This document shows, piece after piece, positions 1 to 10,793 of a stretch of DNA of 64,000 nucleotides. Numbering within the stretch: the stretch's first letter is position 1; every line of letters begins with the position of its first letter. The notes under the pieces were generated by a model. That model was not told where the DNA came from and ran no database searches. It worked only from the letters and a program-made list of their open reading frames with translations. Made by a program: the position numbers and the translations under genes. Source of the stretch: Amoebophrya sp. A120 (taxonomy: Eukaryota; Sar; Dinophyceae; Syndiniales; Amoebophryaceae); the NCBI GenBank assembly GCA_905178155.1, contig CAJINV010000012.1, forward strand, positions 3,281,144 to 3,345,143. Direction: 5' to 3'.

Positions 1-1094
1 GCATCCGCGGGCCGCTGGTGTGCTTTGGCCCGCCCGAGCACGACACATTTTACGTGTTGCACTACAATGGGTTCATTTACGAGGTCAGCATGGTCGCCAG
101 TAGCGGGGATCACGCAGTGGCAGGAGGGTCTTTTGGGGAAGACGGTAAGGGGAGTTTTTTTGGGAGAAGTAGAACTCAAGGATGTTCTTTGTATTGTCAT
201 GTTGAAGCAGCTCTTGCACAAGAAACGAGGAGTTTTGATGTCTTGCATGAAAACAGCAGGACAAGCAGCATGAAGATCCTCTACAATAATTTTTGCAAAA
301 AGAGTACTACTATCGTGCTGTCCGCTACACCAGGTGCGACTCCCAGCAGCGGTGCACTTTTGCGTGGTTCGTTCCTGACAAACCAACTGCAGGCCAGCCC
401 CAAGCTGTCAGCGACAAACACAGACACCACAAGTAGCCTCGCGGGCGGCGGCGGCACCAGTAGTTCTAGTGCAGCAGCTGCCTCCGGGCAAATATGCATT
501 GCAAAGATGACGTTTGGGTCTGGGTAAATGACATGCTGAGCAGCAGCCTTGCATGACAAATACAAGGCAATCTTTAGTGCTGCATGATTGGAACATCAGA
601 TTGTTTTCTGATCTTCGTGCGAGTTCATCTGCCATCTTTAGTATGACAGTCTGATCTTCACCGCATGAGAAAAGCATTCGCCGATAATCCTCTCCATGCA
701 ATACAGATCTGGGCGTCGCGCAACTCCCGCATCACAAGTCCAGACCCAGGCAGCTGCATATTTGCAATGCATAGAACATGATCGGACAGCACCTGAAGGA
801 GGTGATTCCGGGCGTCCACGTCCAGGCAACCACCCATTTAGTTCAGGCGCACGCGTTATGCATGGCAAAAGTATCGTACTGGTATAAATCGCATGACAAA
901 TTAGCTCAGCATGAGAAATGGAATTTGTCATGCTGATTTACCTCGGGATGGAGATTTGTAATGCATGACTGCGATTTTTACTACGAGTGCGATGCTTTTG
1001 CACAGGATACGCATGGTTCGCGTCGAGGCCTGATTTCCAGATGCACAAACAAATCGTCGGAGCGGACGATGAGGCGGATTGGCAGCTGATATAA
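1..1094 (+). CDS. 3' end of an unrecognised protein gene (partial)
   Basis: Open from the left edge to TAA at 1092-1094. The first stretch reads VCFGPPEHDTFYVLHYNGFI, beta-strand-like and perhaps the last blade of a propeller, but I cannot name the family. A Ser/Ala/Gly-rich linker follows (about 420-490). Two introner elements (493-773, 857-1009) interrupt it. With both removed, the end reads through Q-M-I-G-Q-H-L-K-E-V and closes with A-D-D-E-A-D-W-Q-L-I. An extra GT-AG intron between about 144 (GTAAGG) and 297 is possible, because that stretch has intron-like words, but the frame also stays open through it. The 5' part lies outside the window. Confidence 0.5.
493..773 (+). mobile_element. 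introner element, family A (weak duplication)
   Basis: 281 bp, ends TATGCATTGCAAA and TTTGCAATGCATA, with a degraded A core on both sides. Flanks GCAAA/GAACA agree at only 3 of 5 bases, so this looks like an old copy. Removing the element plus five bases still keeps the frame (G-Q-M-I-G-Q). Confidence 0.7.
857..1009 (+). mobile_element. introner element, family B
   Basis: 153 bp. Left end TATGCATGGCAAAAGTATCG, right end GATGCTTTTGCACAGGATA. Flanks CGCGT/CGCAT (4 of 5). Removal gives H-A-W-F-A-S-R-P-D in the first gene. Confidence 0.85.
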
Positions 1095-2318
1095 TGTTGA
1101 GCATCTATCACGAACACGATGTGGAGATATTTTTTACAAGAAAGCGAAGGGAATTCAATGGGTCAAACAGCTCAAGAACAGGTCGTAGAACTAGAAGAAC
1201 AGAAACAGATTAAGAATAAGTTACAGTTTTGGATGATTTAGAAAGATAGATGGATACGAAGTAATAATAATTGCCACCACGTGTTACATCGAGAATCTCA
1301 ATCTGCAGTGGAATTTGAAGGTGCTTATCCAAAGCCATTTTGTGCGATTCGTGTAGGTTAGGTTCTTTGGAAAATGAAAATAAGCAAGCGAGACACTATG
1401 GTTGGCCGTGGCTCCACCTTCCGCCGAGTTAGAAAAAAACACGTCACTTAAGAAGATGCAAAGACCATCAGGCTTCTTTACCCACCGGGTCCGGGACCGG
1501 CCGCGAAAGATATTCGTTACTATCCCCGATGAAAAGGGAGACGAGCCAAAAATAAACGTCCATTTTGAAAAGAAGAGTGGCGCGCGACGGCGATCACGCG
1601 GGATCTGTGTTCTTCCAGCAGCACGTGTTGTTCTGGGTTCTGGCACGTAGATGAAACGGTTTTCTCATTTCGAGTTGAACTTCATCGTGTAGTTGGTGTA
1701 TGGCGTCCCTGCTGCTTTCCAACACGGGCATGAGTGGAACCGTTGAGGAGCTCTGGTTTTTTTCGGAATCAGATGGAGCGGAACTAGATGAAATGTTTTC
1801 GAAGTCAAGATGATTTTGGCGTCCGAAACTCCGGTCAAGATAATATGCCGCAGCAATAGAGTTTGTCGGTGCTTTCTTTAGCTCGTAAGCGACATGCGGC
1901 GAACGTCCGTACCAGGATAAAAAAGTAGCTGTACTAGAACTAGCAATGCAAAACATGATGGCATAATCCGCATCTGAGCTGCAACGCAGTAGCTGCTTTA
2001 TCTGTGAAACTTCTAGCATCACATTGACTTAAAAATATCGTTGAGACCGTATTGAGTATCTACATTTCAATACATCATCACGTAGCTGCTTTAACTACAT
2101 GCGGTCGAGAAAGAGCGACTTTTACTAGCCATTCCCTTGTTCGGCGACGTCGAGCAAAACAGGCCGCATCTTCGCGGACCGCATACAAGCACATCAATTT
2201 TCCTGGCCGTATTTCTAGCAGGCAGCAATTGTAACTGCATCTTCTCGTCCCTTCTCGCGCCTCGGACGATTGACGATACTTTCACACGACTTGTTTCCGC
2301 CGTCTGAGAAAAACCCCT
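1095..2318. other. intergenic, no gene recognised
   Basis: Short ORFs occur on both strands (the longest is 142 codons on the - strand, 1594-2022), but none looks like a protein family or carries an introner. The stretch probably holds the 3' end of the upstream gene and the promoter/5' UTR of the next one. Confidence 0.5.
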
Positions 2319-3591
2319 ATGGCTGTGATGAGCGAAGTACCCAGATCGCCAACACCGGACGAAAATGCGGACGAGGAGCCGCCGAGGTACAGTAGTAGAG
2401 TTATGCATTGCAAATATGTCTGGGTCTGGAAGAATGCAAACTTGTGATGCGCATTTCCCAACACATAAAAATCTCTCATGCATAGGCAGCAAGAGTTGCC
2501 CACTTTCTGTCACCAAAGTGGGGCATTTGTCATGCAGATTCGGCATTGCGGAAGCTTCTCGAAACCTGTGATGCTAGAGCTTCCATGCTAGACCTTCTGT
2601 GTCATGCAAAAGCAGCGTGACTCTTGCAGACCCAGACATTTTTGCATTTGATAACAGTGGAGTACTTACAATTTTCTAATTCTGAGTACACACTACACAT
2701 TTCTTTTTCTGGATGTTGTGCTGTCACGGGAAATTCATTCTTGCGGTGTGTAAAAATTTGAATTCGTCGTGCAGGTCGTGGTCGTTGTCGTACAATTGAG
2801 AATGAAAAACTTCCAGGTCACCACCTCCCACCGACGCACCAAACGGCCAGGCAAACGGCAACGGTGCTATGAAAATGGACGAAACGTCAATTTTGTGTAT
2901 GGACAAGCTGTGTCGTGTGCTGTGCTCATCTTCATTCTAAGCGTCATGGAAATTCACAGCTAAGTAGTTTCGCAGAAGAAAGATCAGGCTTTTCGGATGC
3001 TGAAAAACTTGACAAGCCAAACCACGAGCACGACACAGAGTGTTTACTTACTCGAAGTAGTGCTGTTTTTCCAAATCCATACCTCGCCAGCCAGCATTTC
3101 CGAGCGGGTATGGCGCCGACGGTCTGCACGACTTTGAGAAGATAAATAACGAGCTGCTCGGAGCAGAAATAGTACAGAAATTTTTTCGAAGGGATTTTTT
3201 GTCCTGCGATTGGTGTCGCTGACATTCAGACAAATTGTCTTTGTTCTGTGAGTGCGGTAGTTCTAGAATCAATACAGGGGCAGCGCATGATGGGCATGAT
3301 GTCTCAACAGACTCGAACTTGTTGCATCTAATATCAAAACCAATAAAACAGACACTGAAAGTTCCGCACCCCGAAAAAGGCGACTCGGCCTTTATACAGA
3401 TGCACATGGGTCACGATGTGGCAAGGGCGAAGCACCTTCTGGCCGCGCAGTGGGGGGTGCCGTACAGCAGTTTGAAGCTCTTCATAGACGGCAAACTGAT
3501 GATGGATCCCCTCTCACTGTGTGACATCGCAGCCGTAAGAGAAAACGAAGCCATGGGAATGGTGGAAATCAAGGCCGAGCTGACATCATAG
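2319..3591 (+). CDS. small ubiquitin-like-domain protein
   Basis: Exons 2319-2399, 2775-2816 and 3352-3591 give about 120 residues. The start is ATG 2319; the N-terminus (MAVMSEVPRSPTPDENADEE) is acidic and probably disordered. A ubiquitin-like fold follows: strand VVVVVVQLRMKNF, strand LKVPH, a helix around DVARAKHLLAAQWGVP, then SLKLFIDGKLMMD and the closing strand MGMVEIKAE. The order matches the Ubl domain of IQUB-like flagellar proteins, but no IQ motif or long C-terminus is present. No terminal Gly-Gly is seen, so it is unlikely to be conjugated. Intron 1 (2400-2774) has GT/CAG ends and contains a family A introner at its 5' edge; intron 2 is 2817-3351 (GTCACC...ACAG). Binding role is inference. 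Confidence 0.6.
2402..2653 (+). mobile_element. introner element, family A, at the 5' edge of an intron
   Basis: 252 bp, TATGCATTGC...CATTTGATA. Flanks AGAGT/ACAGT (4 of 5). Unlike most copies, clean removal does not keep the frame. The simplest model is one intron 2400-2774 with donor GTTATG, so the element sits inside a larger GT-AG intron. Confidence 0.75.
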
Positions 3592-4224
3592 AAGTGCTGT
3601 ACTTTTTGGATTGAGAATTGTCACTCTGGTTTGTTGTTGCTTGAAATGAAAGACAAGCATCGCATGGAAAACTCCAACATGAAATTCCATCTTCGCGCAG
3701 AACGATTCTAGTAGTCCATGTTTATGTTTTCTCTCAGCAGGTAGAAAAGGCTGGGCCCGACGAGTAGTTTGCTGCTCCTTTTGTCTCTCATGGGAAGAAT
3801 GTGGGTTCTTGAGTCACGCCGACGGTAGTTCCTTCGTGCTAGTAGACGCAAGCCTGTTCTTCTTTTGTACCAAAAATTATGCTGACTCTGCATACTAGGC
3901 ACATTTTTGTGATACAGCATGTGCACGAGCGCGGCGTGGAGTGGACGCGCAGCGTCGGCTACTGGCGCTAAGGACTCACAACTTTCAGCAGCAGCTGTGC
4001 GTGTGTTGAAACTTCATCTGCGAAGATGAAAGAAGTGGTGGCACCTAAGATGAATTTCTGTATTTTTCAAGAAATCTACGACGGTCTACAACTAGAGGTG
4101 AAGCAAGCACGTTCTTGCGATGACAGATCTTGAGTGAAAGTGAATAGAAGCTGGTCGTATAGGAAAAAACTCAAGCCTGGTCGTACAACAATTTCTTCGT
4201 TGCAGAATAATTGTTTCGTTGAAA
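3592..4224. other. intergenic, no gene recognised
   Basis: AT-rich spacer between the ubiquitin-like gene and the NEDD1-like gene. No convincing ORF, repeat or introner was seen. Confidence 0.5.
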
Positions 4225-7200
4225 ATGTCCCCCGCTCCTGTTCCGTACGACCTGCTTGCACTGGGCACGACCAAACTGGTCGTCGCCGACAACAGCGAAA
4301 GCGATACAGCAAGCCAACCGCAGTCTTTCCTGCGCTTTTCCACAAAATTAGAATGGGAGGAGACGTATCAACTGTAAAAATGTCTGGGTCTGGAAGAATC
4401 CAACTTGTCATGCTGATTTTAGATTCTAAAAAAATCTGTATTGCATGAGCAGCAAAGAGAGCCCAAGTTTTGCTACACGGAAAGAGCATTTGTCATGCGG
4501 TATAGGCATCAGGAAGCCCTCACAAAATCTGTGATGCTAGGGCATGCATCACAGACATCAGGAGTCATGCAAAATGTGCATGACAAACCTGGCACTCTTC
4601 CAGACCCAGACATTTTTACATTTGATAAGACGGGCTTAGTCAGCGCCTGTTGGCTGGAGGACGAGCACAGTACTACTTACTGCTACCGGATTATCCCACA
4701 GAAAAAGACCGACAGGTCATATTTGTAATGCAAAAATAAATACACAGGAAAATCTGTCATGGGCGAGGCCATAGCATCCTGTTTAGGGCATGCAATACAG
4801 ATTTTTTTGTCTATTTATTTTTGCATTACAAATATGACCTGTCGGTCTTTTTCTGGGGGATACGGATGAATTTTATTTCTCCTCGGCTGCGGATCAGAAG
4901 CTTTTCAATGTCTTATTCACGGTATAAATGTACTTGAAAAGATAGATTACCGCATATTGCGTGCAAAGAAAGGTCCTGCAGGTAGTACGATGACAAGCCG
5001 CAAACTATGCAAGAGTCCATAATCCTAACAAACAAAACAGGTCACCTCGTCGTCGCGGCCACCTCCTCGCAACTCACCGTTCTTGACGCCAAGGATCGGT
5101 CCGTAGTCACCCAGGACGCATTCGAGGACTTCCAGTTTCGGTCTCTCACCCCCTACCGAAGCGAGCAGTTTCTGACCGCCAGCGACCGGGGTCTGCATCT
5201 CTGGGAGGCGGTGGGGGAAGTAAAAAATCATGAGCACGGAAACTTTGGAAACAACCTCGACTACCTGACGGACATCTTCGAAACCACCGCAAATGGGGGC
5301 TTCGATTTGGCCTGCGTGTCGAGCAACCAAGAGAAAACCATTGCGACGAGCACGAGGAGGAACGGGAAAGTGTGGTTATCGGGTAGTAGTTCATCCGCAA
5401 CATCATCGTCGAGAGATCCCACTGGCGCCACTTTCGCTGGCGGAGGCTTTTTCCTCGAGCCTTATGGCGTAGCTGCGGGGCCTTCACAAGGTACTACTGC
5501 TTCGACCCCGGTAGTCGACACGCTGACTTTCGCGCAGAAAAAGGACTTGCTTGCGGTGGCGTGGCAGAATTGTTCCGGAAAAATGCTTGGACAGTCTTCA
5601 CAGCCTTCCTCAGCTTCTACCTCATCCACCCGCACAGCGGTTTTTGACGTCACAACGGGGAAATGTGTCTACGAAACGAGTAACGATCATCTCCAAACCA
5701 GTACAATAAACCCAAAAAGCAACTACATCAACCGGAACAACAACAGCAACAACAAAAGCACGTTTCTCTCTTTCTCCCCCCACCACTCAGATCTGCTCAT
5801 TTCCGCCCATGCGAACGGGGTGATACAGTTCACTGACATTAAGTATCGCAAGAAAAAAGTGTTACAGTTACACATTGTGTTGCAGGCCACGCAAGACAGA
5901 CAAGTTCTGTCATGCCGGATATGCCTAGGAGCCTCGTTTACTATGTATTTTCTCGTAGGATTTCTGCATTACAAGTTTTCTCTCTCATGCTGAGAAATTT
6001 GTGTTGCTTAATTCACTACAAGTGTGGATCTGTAACACTTTTTTCGTGGGATATCAAGGTCGGCAGTTCTAGTACGCAGTCCTCTTCTAATAGTAAATCT
6101 GAAATCATAAAGTCCTTGAACACGAAGCAGAAACTCACCTCGCTCTCTTACTGCAACGACGGCATCCGCTTGGCGCTCGGGACGGAAGACAAGGGATTAC
6201 TGCTTTTCGACTTGAGGAAAGCCAGCGATCCCGTGTTCCCGAAGGTTCTTATGGAGGAGCCGGTGCGGTTTGTAAAGTGGAGCGGGAGTTTTAATTTCGG
6301 TGCAGGGAAAAGTCGTAACGAGGCAGCGAGCACGTCGCAGCGGGCTCCCGCTCCTGCTCGCGATGAACAGGATGCGAGCATTGCGGGGAATTCGCCGAAT
6401 CACCGGGAACGGAATTACTATGCGCGCGGAGGACAGCATCAGCAGCCGCGACAGCAAGATTCAGATTCTACTGCAGCGGTGGTCCCCAACTCCAACAATA
6501 GAACTACCAATGCATCCCGGCCTGTGATAGCCGAAGTGGCCGCCACAGCGGCTCGGCCGCAGCAGCAGTTTTACCAGCACCACCCCCCACCGCGGACGAA
6601 CAACTTTATTCGGGACCAGGTGCTCAGTGAGGCTTTTGCCAGTCGTGGAGAGCAACACAAACAGTATCAGCAGCAGCACGCCAATGAGACAGCTGACTTT
6701 CCCGAAATCGATGAAACCTTTCCCGAGTATGAGCCGCCGAACCGACAAGATTTTCTCGACGACGACAACCCACTGCAGCAAAATTTCGACGAAGACAGCA
6801 ATTTCGCGGGCGGGCGGTCAACGAATCATTTGTTCCACAGCAACTTCCACTCCGTGAAGAGCGATGCTAGCAGCCGCCCGGGGCCGCCACCGTTTATCGG
6901 GGGAGCAGGTGCAGTAGGCTCGGGGAGCAGTAGCAGCAGTAGTACTGGCGCAGCCGCAGGACATCATTTGAACGTAAGCGCCCCGATATCCTGGACCAGC
7001 GCGAGTCGGAAGAACAGCGGGGGAGCTGGAAATATTGCGGTGGGCAGCAGTAGTGGTGGCGGTGGCACTCAACAGAGTACTTCTGGCGCTGGCGCGACAG
7101 GAATAAATGCGAGCTCTTCAACTGTCAACCAGGGCGCGGGGAGCAATACTGTCAATAAGGAAAGAACTTTTTCTGGAGGAGGTCGAGGTAGGGAACACTT

Positions 7201-8017
7201 GAATGATAACCACAACCGCGTCCTCTCCTGTTCCAGAGCATCTCCAAATAGCAGCAAAGTGAACATTCCACCAGGAAACGCGAATGCCGCAAGTAGTTCA
7301 TCCGGCAGTTCATCCGGCGGTGGAGCGATGAGCATTTCGCAGGAACGCCTGGAGCAGGCGTTTGCAGCCCAGCTGCAGAAGATATGGCGTTCTCAAATGT
7401 TACATTCTGAACTGTTACATGAATTTGTAATGCAAGAATGGCAAAAGTGCAAGGGGCAAGATTTCGCTTTTTGCATCACAGGTTTGACACAGATTTAGAT
7501 GCTGTGTAGCCCTTCGGAAATTTGTCATGCGAAGCACCTTGATGATGTAGATACTGATGAGAGTTTTGCATGACAAATCATGTAACAGTTGAGAATGTAA
7601 CATTTGAGAACTCCATAGAAGATGGAGGAGAGATTTGAGGAGAGGCTGACAAGACAGCAGCGTCATATCAAATGTAAAAAAGTCTGGGTCTGGAAGATTC
7701 TGACACTTGTCATGCACGTTTTGCATGAGCCATGATGTCTGTGATGCATACCCTAGCAATACAGATTTCTTGAGGGCTTCTTGATGCCTATTCCGCATGA
7801 GAAATGCCTTCTCAGTGTAGCAAAAATTGCATTCCCTTTGGTACTCATGCAATACAGATTTTTTTGGAATCCAAATGCAGCATCACAAGTTGCATTCTTC
7901 CAGACCCAGACATTTTTACATTTGATACGTCATTTTGACGAGCAACTGCAGCGGCTGGGGTTTGATATAGCGCGGCAATTTCACGAACTCGAGTGTGGGG
8001 TGTTGTCCAGGACATAG
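4225..8017 (+). CDS. WD40 protein with C-terminal coiled coil, NEDD1-like
   Basis: Likely exons: 4225-4365, 4633-about 4689, about 4862-4921, 4986-5843, 6059-7382, 7623-7665 and 7933-8017. The N-terminal half reads as WD-type beta strands (YDLLALGTTKLVVADN, LVSACWLED, GHLVVAATSSQLTVLDA, FLSFSPHHSDLLISAHANG, IRLALGTEDKGLLLFDLRKA). A long low-complexity Ser/Asn/Gln/Gly linker follows, then a coiled coil (QERLEQAFAAQLQK, MEERFEERLTRQQ, HFDEQLQRLGFDIARQF). Propeller plus C-terminal helix is the layout of NEDD1, which brings gamma-tubulin complexes to centrosomes; the match is by layout and weak strand similarity only. Intron 4922-4985 is GT-AG; five others are introners. The junction at the E element is uncertain by one base: exact excision favours a start at 4353 in another frame, while the propeller reading favours ATG 4225 (context AAAATG). 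Confidence 0.55.
4366..4627 (+). mobile_element. introner element, family A
   Basis: 262 bp, TATCAACTG...CATTTGATA. Perfect duplication AGACG (4361-4365, 4628-4632). Removal joins E-W-E-E-T to G-L-V-S-A-C-W. Confidence 0.92.
4692..4862 (+). mobile_element. introner element, family E
   Basis: 171 bp with an inverted repeat of about 45 bp reaching far inward (TATCCCACAGAAAAAGACCG). Perfect duplication CGGAT. Differs at one base from the E copy at 45873 once that copy's insertion is subtracted. Clean removal shifts the preferred reading frame by one base, the only such coding case. Confidence 0.9.
5844..6053 (+). mobile_element. introner element, family H (singleton)
   Basis: 210 bp. Ends TATCGCAAGAAAAAAGTG and CACTTTTTTCGTGGGATA form a repeat of about 24 bp. 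Flanks TTAAG/TCAAG (4 of 5). Removal gives Q-F-T-D-I-K-V-G-S. Confidence 0.88.
7383..7617 (+). mobile_element. introner element, family C
   Basis: 235 bp, TATGGCGTTCTCAAATG...CATTTGAGAACTCCATA. Perfect duplication GAAGA. Removal restores the coiled coil L-Q-K-M-E-E-R-F-E-E-R. Confidence 0.93.
7666..7927 (-). mobile_element. introner element, family A, reversed
   Basis: 262 bp. Perfect duplication CGTCA. The interior is the reverse complement of the copy at 54498 (the AATACAGATTTTTTTGGA stretch lies near the right end). Removal gives Q-Q-R-H-F-D-E-Q-L. Confidence 0.93.
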
Positions 8018-8188
8018 TCAGAAGTAAAAAGATGTCTGGAAGAAGAATGAATTTGAAGTGGACTTCATCGATACTAACACGTATCAGCGAAGCAGTGCCA
8101 ACAAGTCAATGAATGACTGCCCAGAGAGTGCCGTTCTTTCCTGGCTACCGCAAGGAAAAAAAGCCGCGTTTTGTGGTATCCGGGTAGA

Positions 8189-8303
8189 CCAGGGCCCCTG
8201 CTCAGACCAGGGCCCCTGGGACCAGGGCCCCCAGGACCAGGGCCCCTAGGACCAGGGCCCCTAGGACCAGGGCCCCTAGGACCAGGGCCCCTACGGATTG
8301 GGG
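8189..8303. repeat. left terminal tandem array of the foldback element
   Basis: About eight units of ACCAGGGCCCCTAGG with small changes. Complementary to the array at about 9938-10080, so the two arms can pair. Confidence 0.9.
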
Positions 8304-8978
8304 CCCCTGCGGACTGAACGGCATCCCGGAATCTGGTACACGGCGCGGCGCGGCCGGAAGCGGAGATGTCTACCAGCGGATCTTCCAGTCGAAATAATCT
8401 GGGCCACCAAGTAAGTATGCATGTCATGGGACTCCTAGTATCTGGCCAGGAGGTAGAAGAAGGTAGGCCACAAGTAATATGGGACGCAGTCGGCTGACTA
8501 CCCAGAGCATTTCTCTCACTTTCTAGATTCCTCGACGCGCGTCGGCGTCACAAGTTCTCAGTTGTGCAGACCCAGATCTATTTACAATGCAACGGGCATC
8601 GTTTTTTTTTGTAGTCAGCCACGTACTTGAGCTTCTCCGTCTGTCTTTTTTGGGTGGTGTCGTTGAGGAATCTTGTGCATTTTTTTCCCTTGATGATGCT
8701 TGTCTGAACGATTATTCTGTAAATCTCCGCCGCAGCTTCGATGTAGTATGGCAATTTCATTCTCGGTATTTTTTCATAGCGGCGCCATCGGTGCGTATGT
8801 GGGGTACGGAAATGCGCATTTTTTCGCGGCACCGACGACGGGCGGCGGGTTGGTGCGCAGTTGTACTGTCGCGCGATAGATATCAAGGGGAACTGCTTCG
8901 CATATTTTTCCGCCTGGAAATCCAGCTGGAAACATTCGGGAAGGAGATGCAGCCGAAGAGGAAGATGCCCTTTCAATG

Positions 8979-9390
8979 CATTTCCCGCTGGAAATCCAGC
9001 TCGAAACATTTGGAAAAGGCATCTGCGCTGCATTTCCGCCTGGAAATGCAGCTGAAGGCGCCTTTTCAATGCATTTCTTGCTGGAAATCCAGCTGGAATT
9101 ATTTGGAAAAGACATCCGCAGCGGATTTCCACCTGGGAATGCAGCTGCAGACGCCTTGTCAGTGCATTTCTAGACGGAAATCCAGCTGGTGGAAACATTT
9201 GGAAAAGGCATCTGCAGCGCGTTCCCACCTGGAATCGCAGCTGCAGACGTCTTCTCAGTGCGTTTCTAGCGGGAAATCCAGCTGGTGAAAACATTTGGAA
9301 AAGGCAGTTGCAGCGCGTTTCCACCTGGAAACGCAACTGCAGATGCCTTTTCAACGCATTTCTAGCTGGAAATCCAGCTAGAAATGCACT
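8979..9390. repeat. 93-96 bp satellite inside the foldback element
   Basis: Units begin at 8979, 9072, 9165, 9261 and 9357 (the last partial), each opening CATTTC or CGTTTC, then GGAAATCCAGCTGG and CATTTGGAAAAGGCA. A more diverged unit lies just before 8979. The last unit ends in a near-perfect palindrome at 9356-9387 (15-bp arms, 2-nt centre). Confidence 0.9.
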
Positions 9391-9471
9391 CGGTAACCAA
9401 ATCAAAGCAAGCTTGCTCGTGACATCACACCAGGGAGATCTTGATCTCTTCCCCCGTCCGCACCTGCGCAT

Positions 9472-9507
9472 CCTGGGCAAAAACATGTGGGGATGTTTTT
9501 GCCCAGG
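9472..9507. repeat. perfect 15-bp hairpin
   Basis: CCTGGGCAAAAACAT (9472-9486), a six-base loop, and its exact complement (9493-9507). It lies inside the foldback element, to the right of the satellite. Confidence 0.9.
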
Positions 9508-9937
9508 TTCTGCTGCTACACATCATGTATCTAATTATTAGGTTCTGGCTTTTATAGGAATATCAATATGCGAAGCCTTTCCATGTCATACCACGCAGAT
9601 CAACACTTATGCTTTGCCTGTGCCTGTACACGTGCCCTGCGCGCCAAGTAACGACAAGCAGCATGAAGAGCCCAACAACTTTCCGCCGAGTCATGAAGCC
9701 AAAAATAAAGAAGCACAGTGAGACGCCACGACCGACGGGCGCCGTTTGTATTCGAAATGTGTGTTTCCCTGCAAAAGCATTGCTCGAGCGGACCGGGATG
9801 CAGCTCAAACTGCTAACGAGAGAGATCACAAATTGCCACCATGACCGCCAAGCTTTCCTTCGTTTGTACGTAGAGCGACGCCCCAACTTCTCCAGATCCA
9901 GACACCAGATTCCGGGATGCCAGATTCCGAGACACCG

Positions 9938-10080
9938 TAGGGACCCCAGTCCGTAGGGGCCCCACTCCGTAGGGGCCCCAGTCCGTAGGGGCCCCAATCT
10001 GTAGGGGCCCTGGTCCCAGGGGCCCCTATTCCAGGGGCCCTTGTCCTAGGGGCCCTGGTCCCAGGGGCCCTGGTCTACAC
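9938..10080. repeat. right terminal tandem array of the foldback element
   Basis: Nine or so units of the type GTAGGGGCCCCAGTCC or GGGGCCCTGGTCC, in inverted orientation to the left array. Confidence 0.9.
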
Positions 10081-10097
10081 CTTTACCGCGTTTTGTG

Positions 10098-10793
10098 ATT
10101 GCGCCTCATCCGTGTTTTTCCCGCTGTCACTTTTGCAGAGGAGCGTCGTTGTGTATGTATGCAGGAGCAACAAGTCCTGCAGGGGGCGGGGTATAGTACT
10201 CAGTCACGTCTACACGCTTCGTCTCCTCTACAATCTCGCGGCCGAAAATTAGAAAGCCAGGCTCGCTGCGTCCTGTCGTCAGCGTACAGCAAGCGGTGCT
10301 CTTAAGTATAACTAAAAGTTGAGATGAAACCGAAACTGCAAGGTGGACGAAGACAGCTTCAGAGACAAAAGTTTCGACGAGAGTTCTTCATCCAGCGTAA
10401 AAAGTCTTGTGGTTGCTTCGTTCCTCTACTTACTTACCTAGGGTGCACGCACCTCCGTGCGCCATGTTCGTCGTTGCGTCGTGTGGTAGGTAGAAAAAGT
10501 GGAGCAGTTTCAAAGAGTTTGCGTGTTTATTTGTATCATTTTCGACGACAATCACTTTCAAAACGACCATCAACTCCCACTAGGCGATCGCCCATCGCCC
10601 TACGAGATGAATCTATCATGAGGTTGCGAAGCGTGTGGTCTTACCCACAATGTAGTTGTACAACTACGAGCTGGAAGTAGTAGATCTAGCGCGACAAGAA
10701 CATCTTCAGGCCGCTCCGGCGCAGCGGAGCTAGCCGCGACAGCGGGTTGGAACAGGCGGCATTCCTTCGCCGATTGACATTGATAAAATCGTC
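10098..10793. other. intergenic, between foldback element and F-x-P gene
   Basis: No gene recognised. Reading in frame with the next gene is open only from 10734. Probably promoter, 5' UTR, or a first exon I cannot define. Confidence 0.45.

Larger units (their letters stand above)
8176..10085. mobile_element. foldback-type element with GGGCCC tandem termini
   Basis: 1,910 bp between perfect 12-bp copies of CCGCGTTTTGTG (8164-8175 and 10086-10097). The ends are imperfect inverted repeats (GGTATCCGGGTAGACCAGGG on the left; the complement of GGTAAAGGTGTAGACCAGGG on the right). Each terminus is a tandem array of about 15-bp ACCAGGGCCCCTAGG units, in opposite orientation at the two ends. The core holds a satellite of 93-96 bp and two strong hairpins. 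I see no transposase: the long ORFs inside simply translate the satellite. It lies between the NEDD1-like and F-x-P genes, outside coding sequence. Confidence 0.85.

Noticed and set aside
1594-2022. 142-codon - strand ORF
   Set aside because: No family features, opposite to all supported genes, and no introner or splice support.
8979-9390. Regular repeats that could suggest a CRISPR array
   Set aside because: Units of 93-96 bp similar throughout, no unique spacers, and a eukaryotic setting.
8578-9486. 302-codon - strand ORF with repeated A-G-F-P-A-R-N-A units
   Set aside because: It is the 93-96 bp satellite of the foldback element read in one frame; the unit length is close to a multiple of three, which keeps the frame open.
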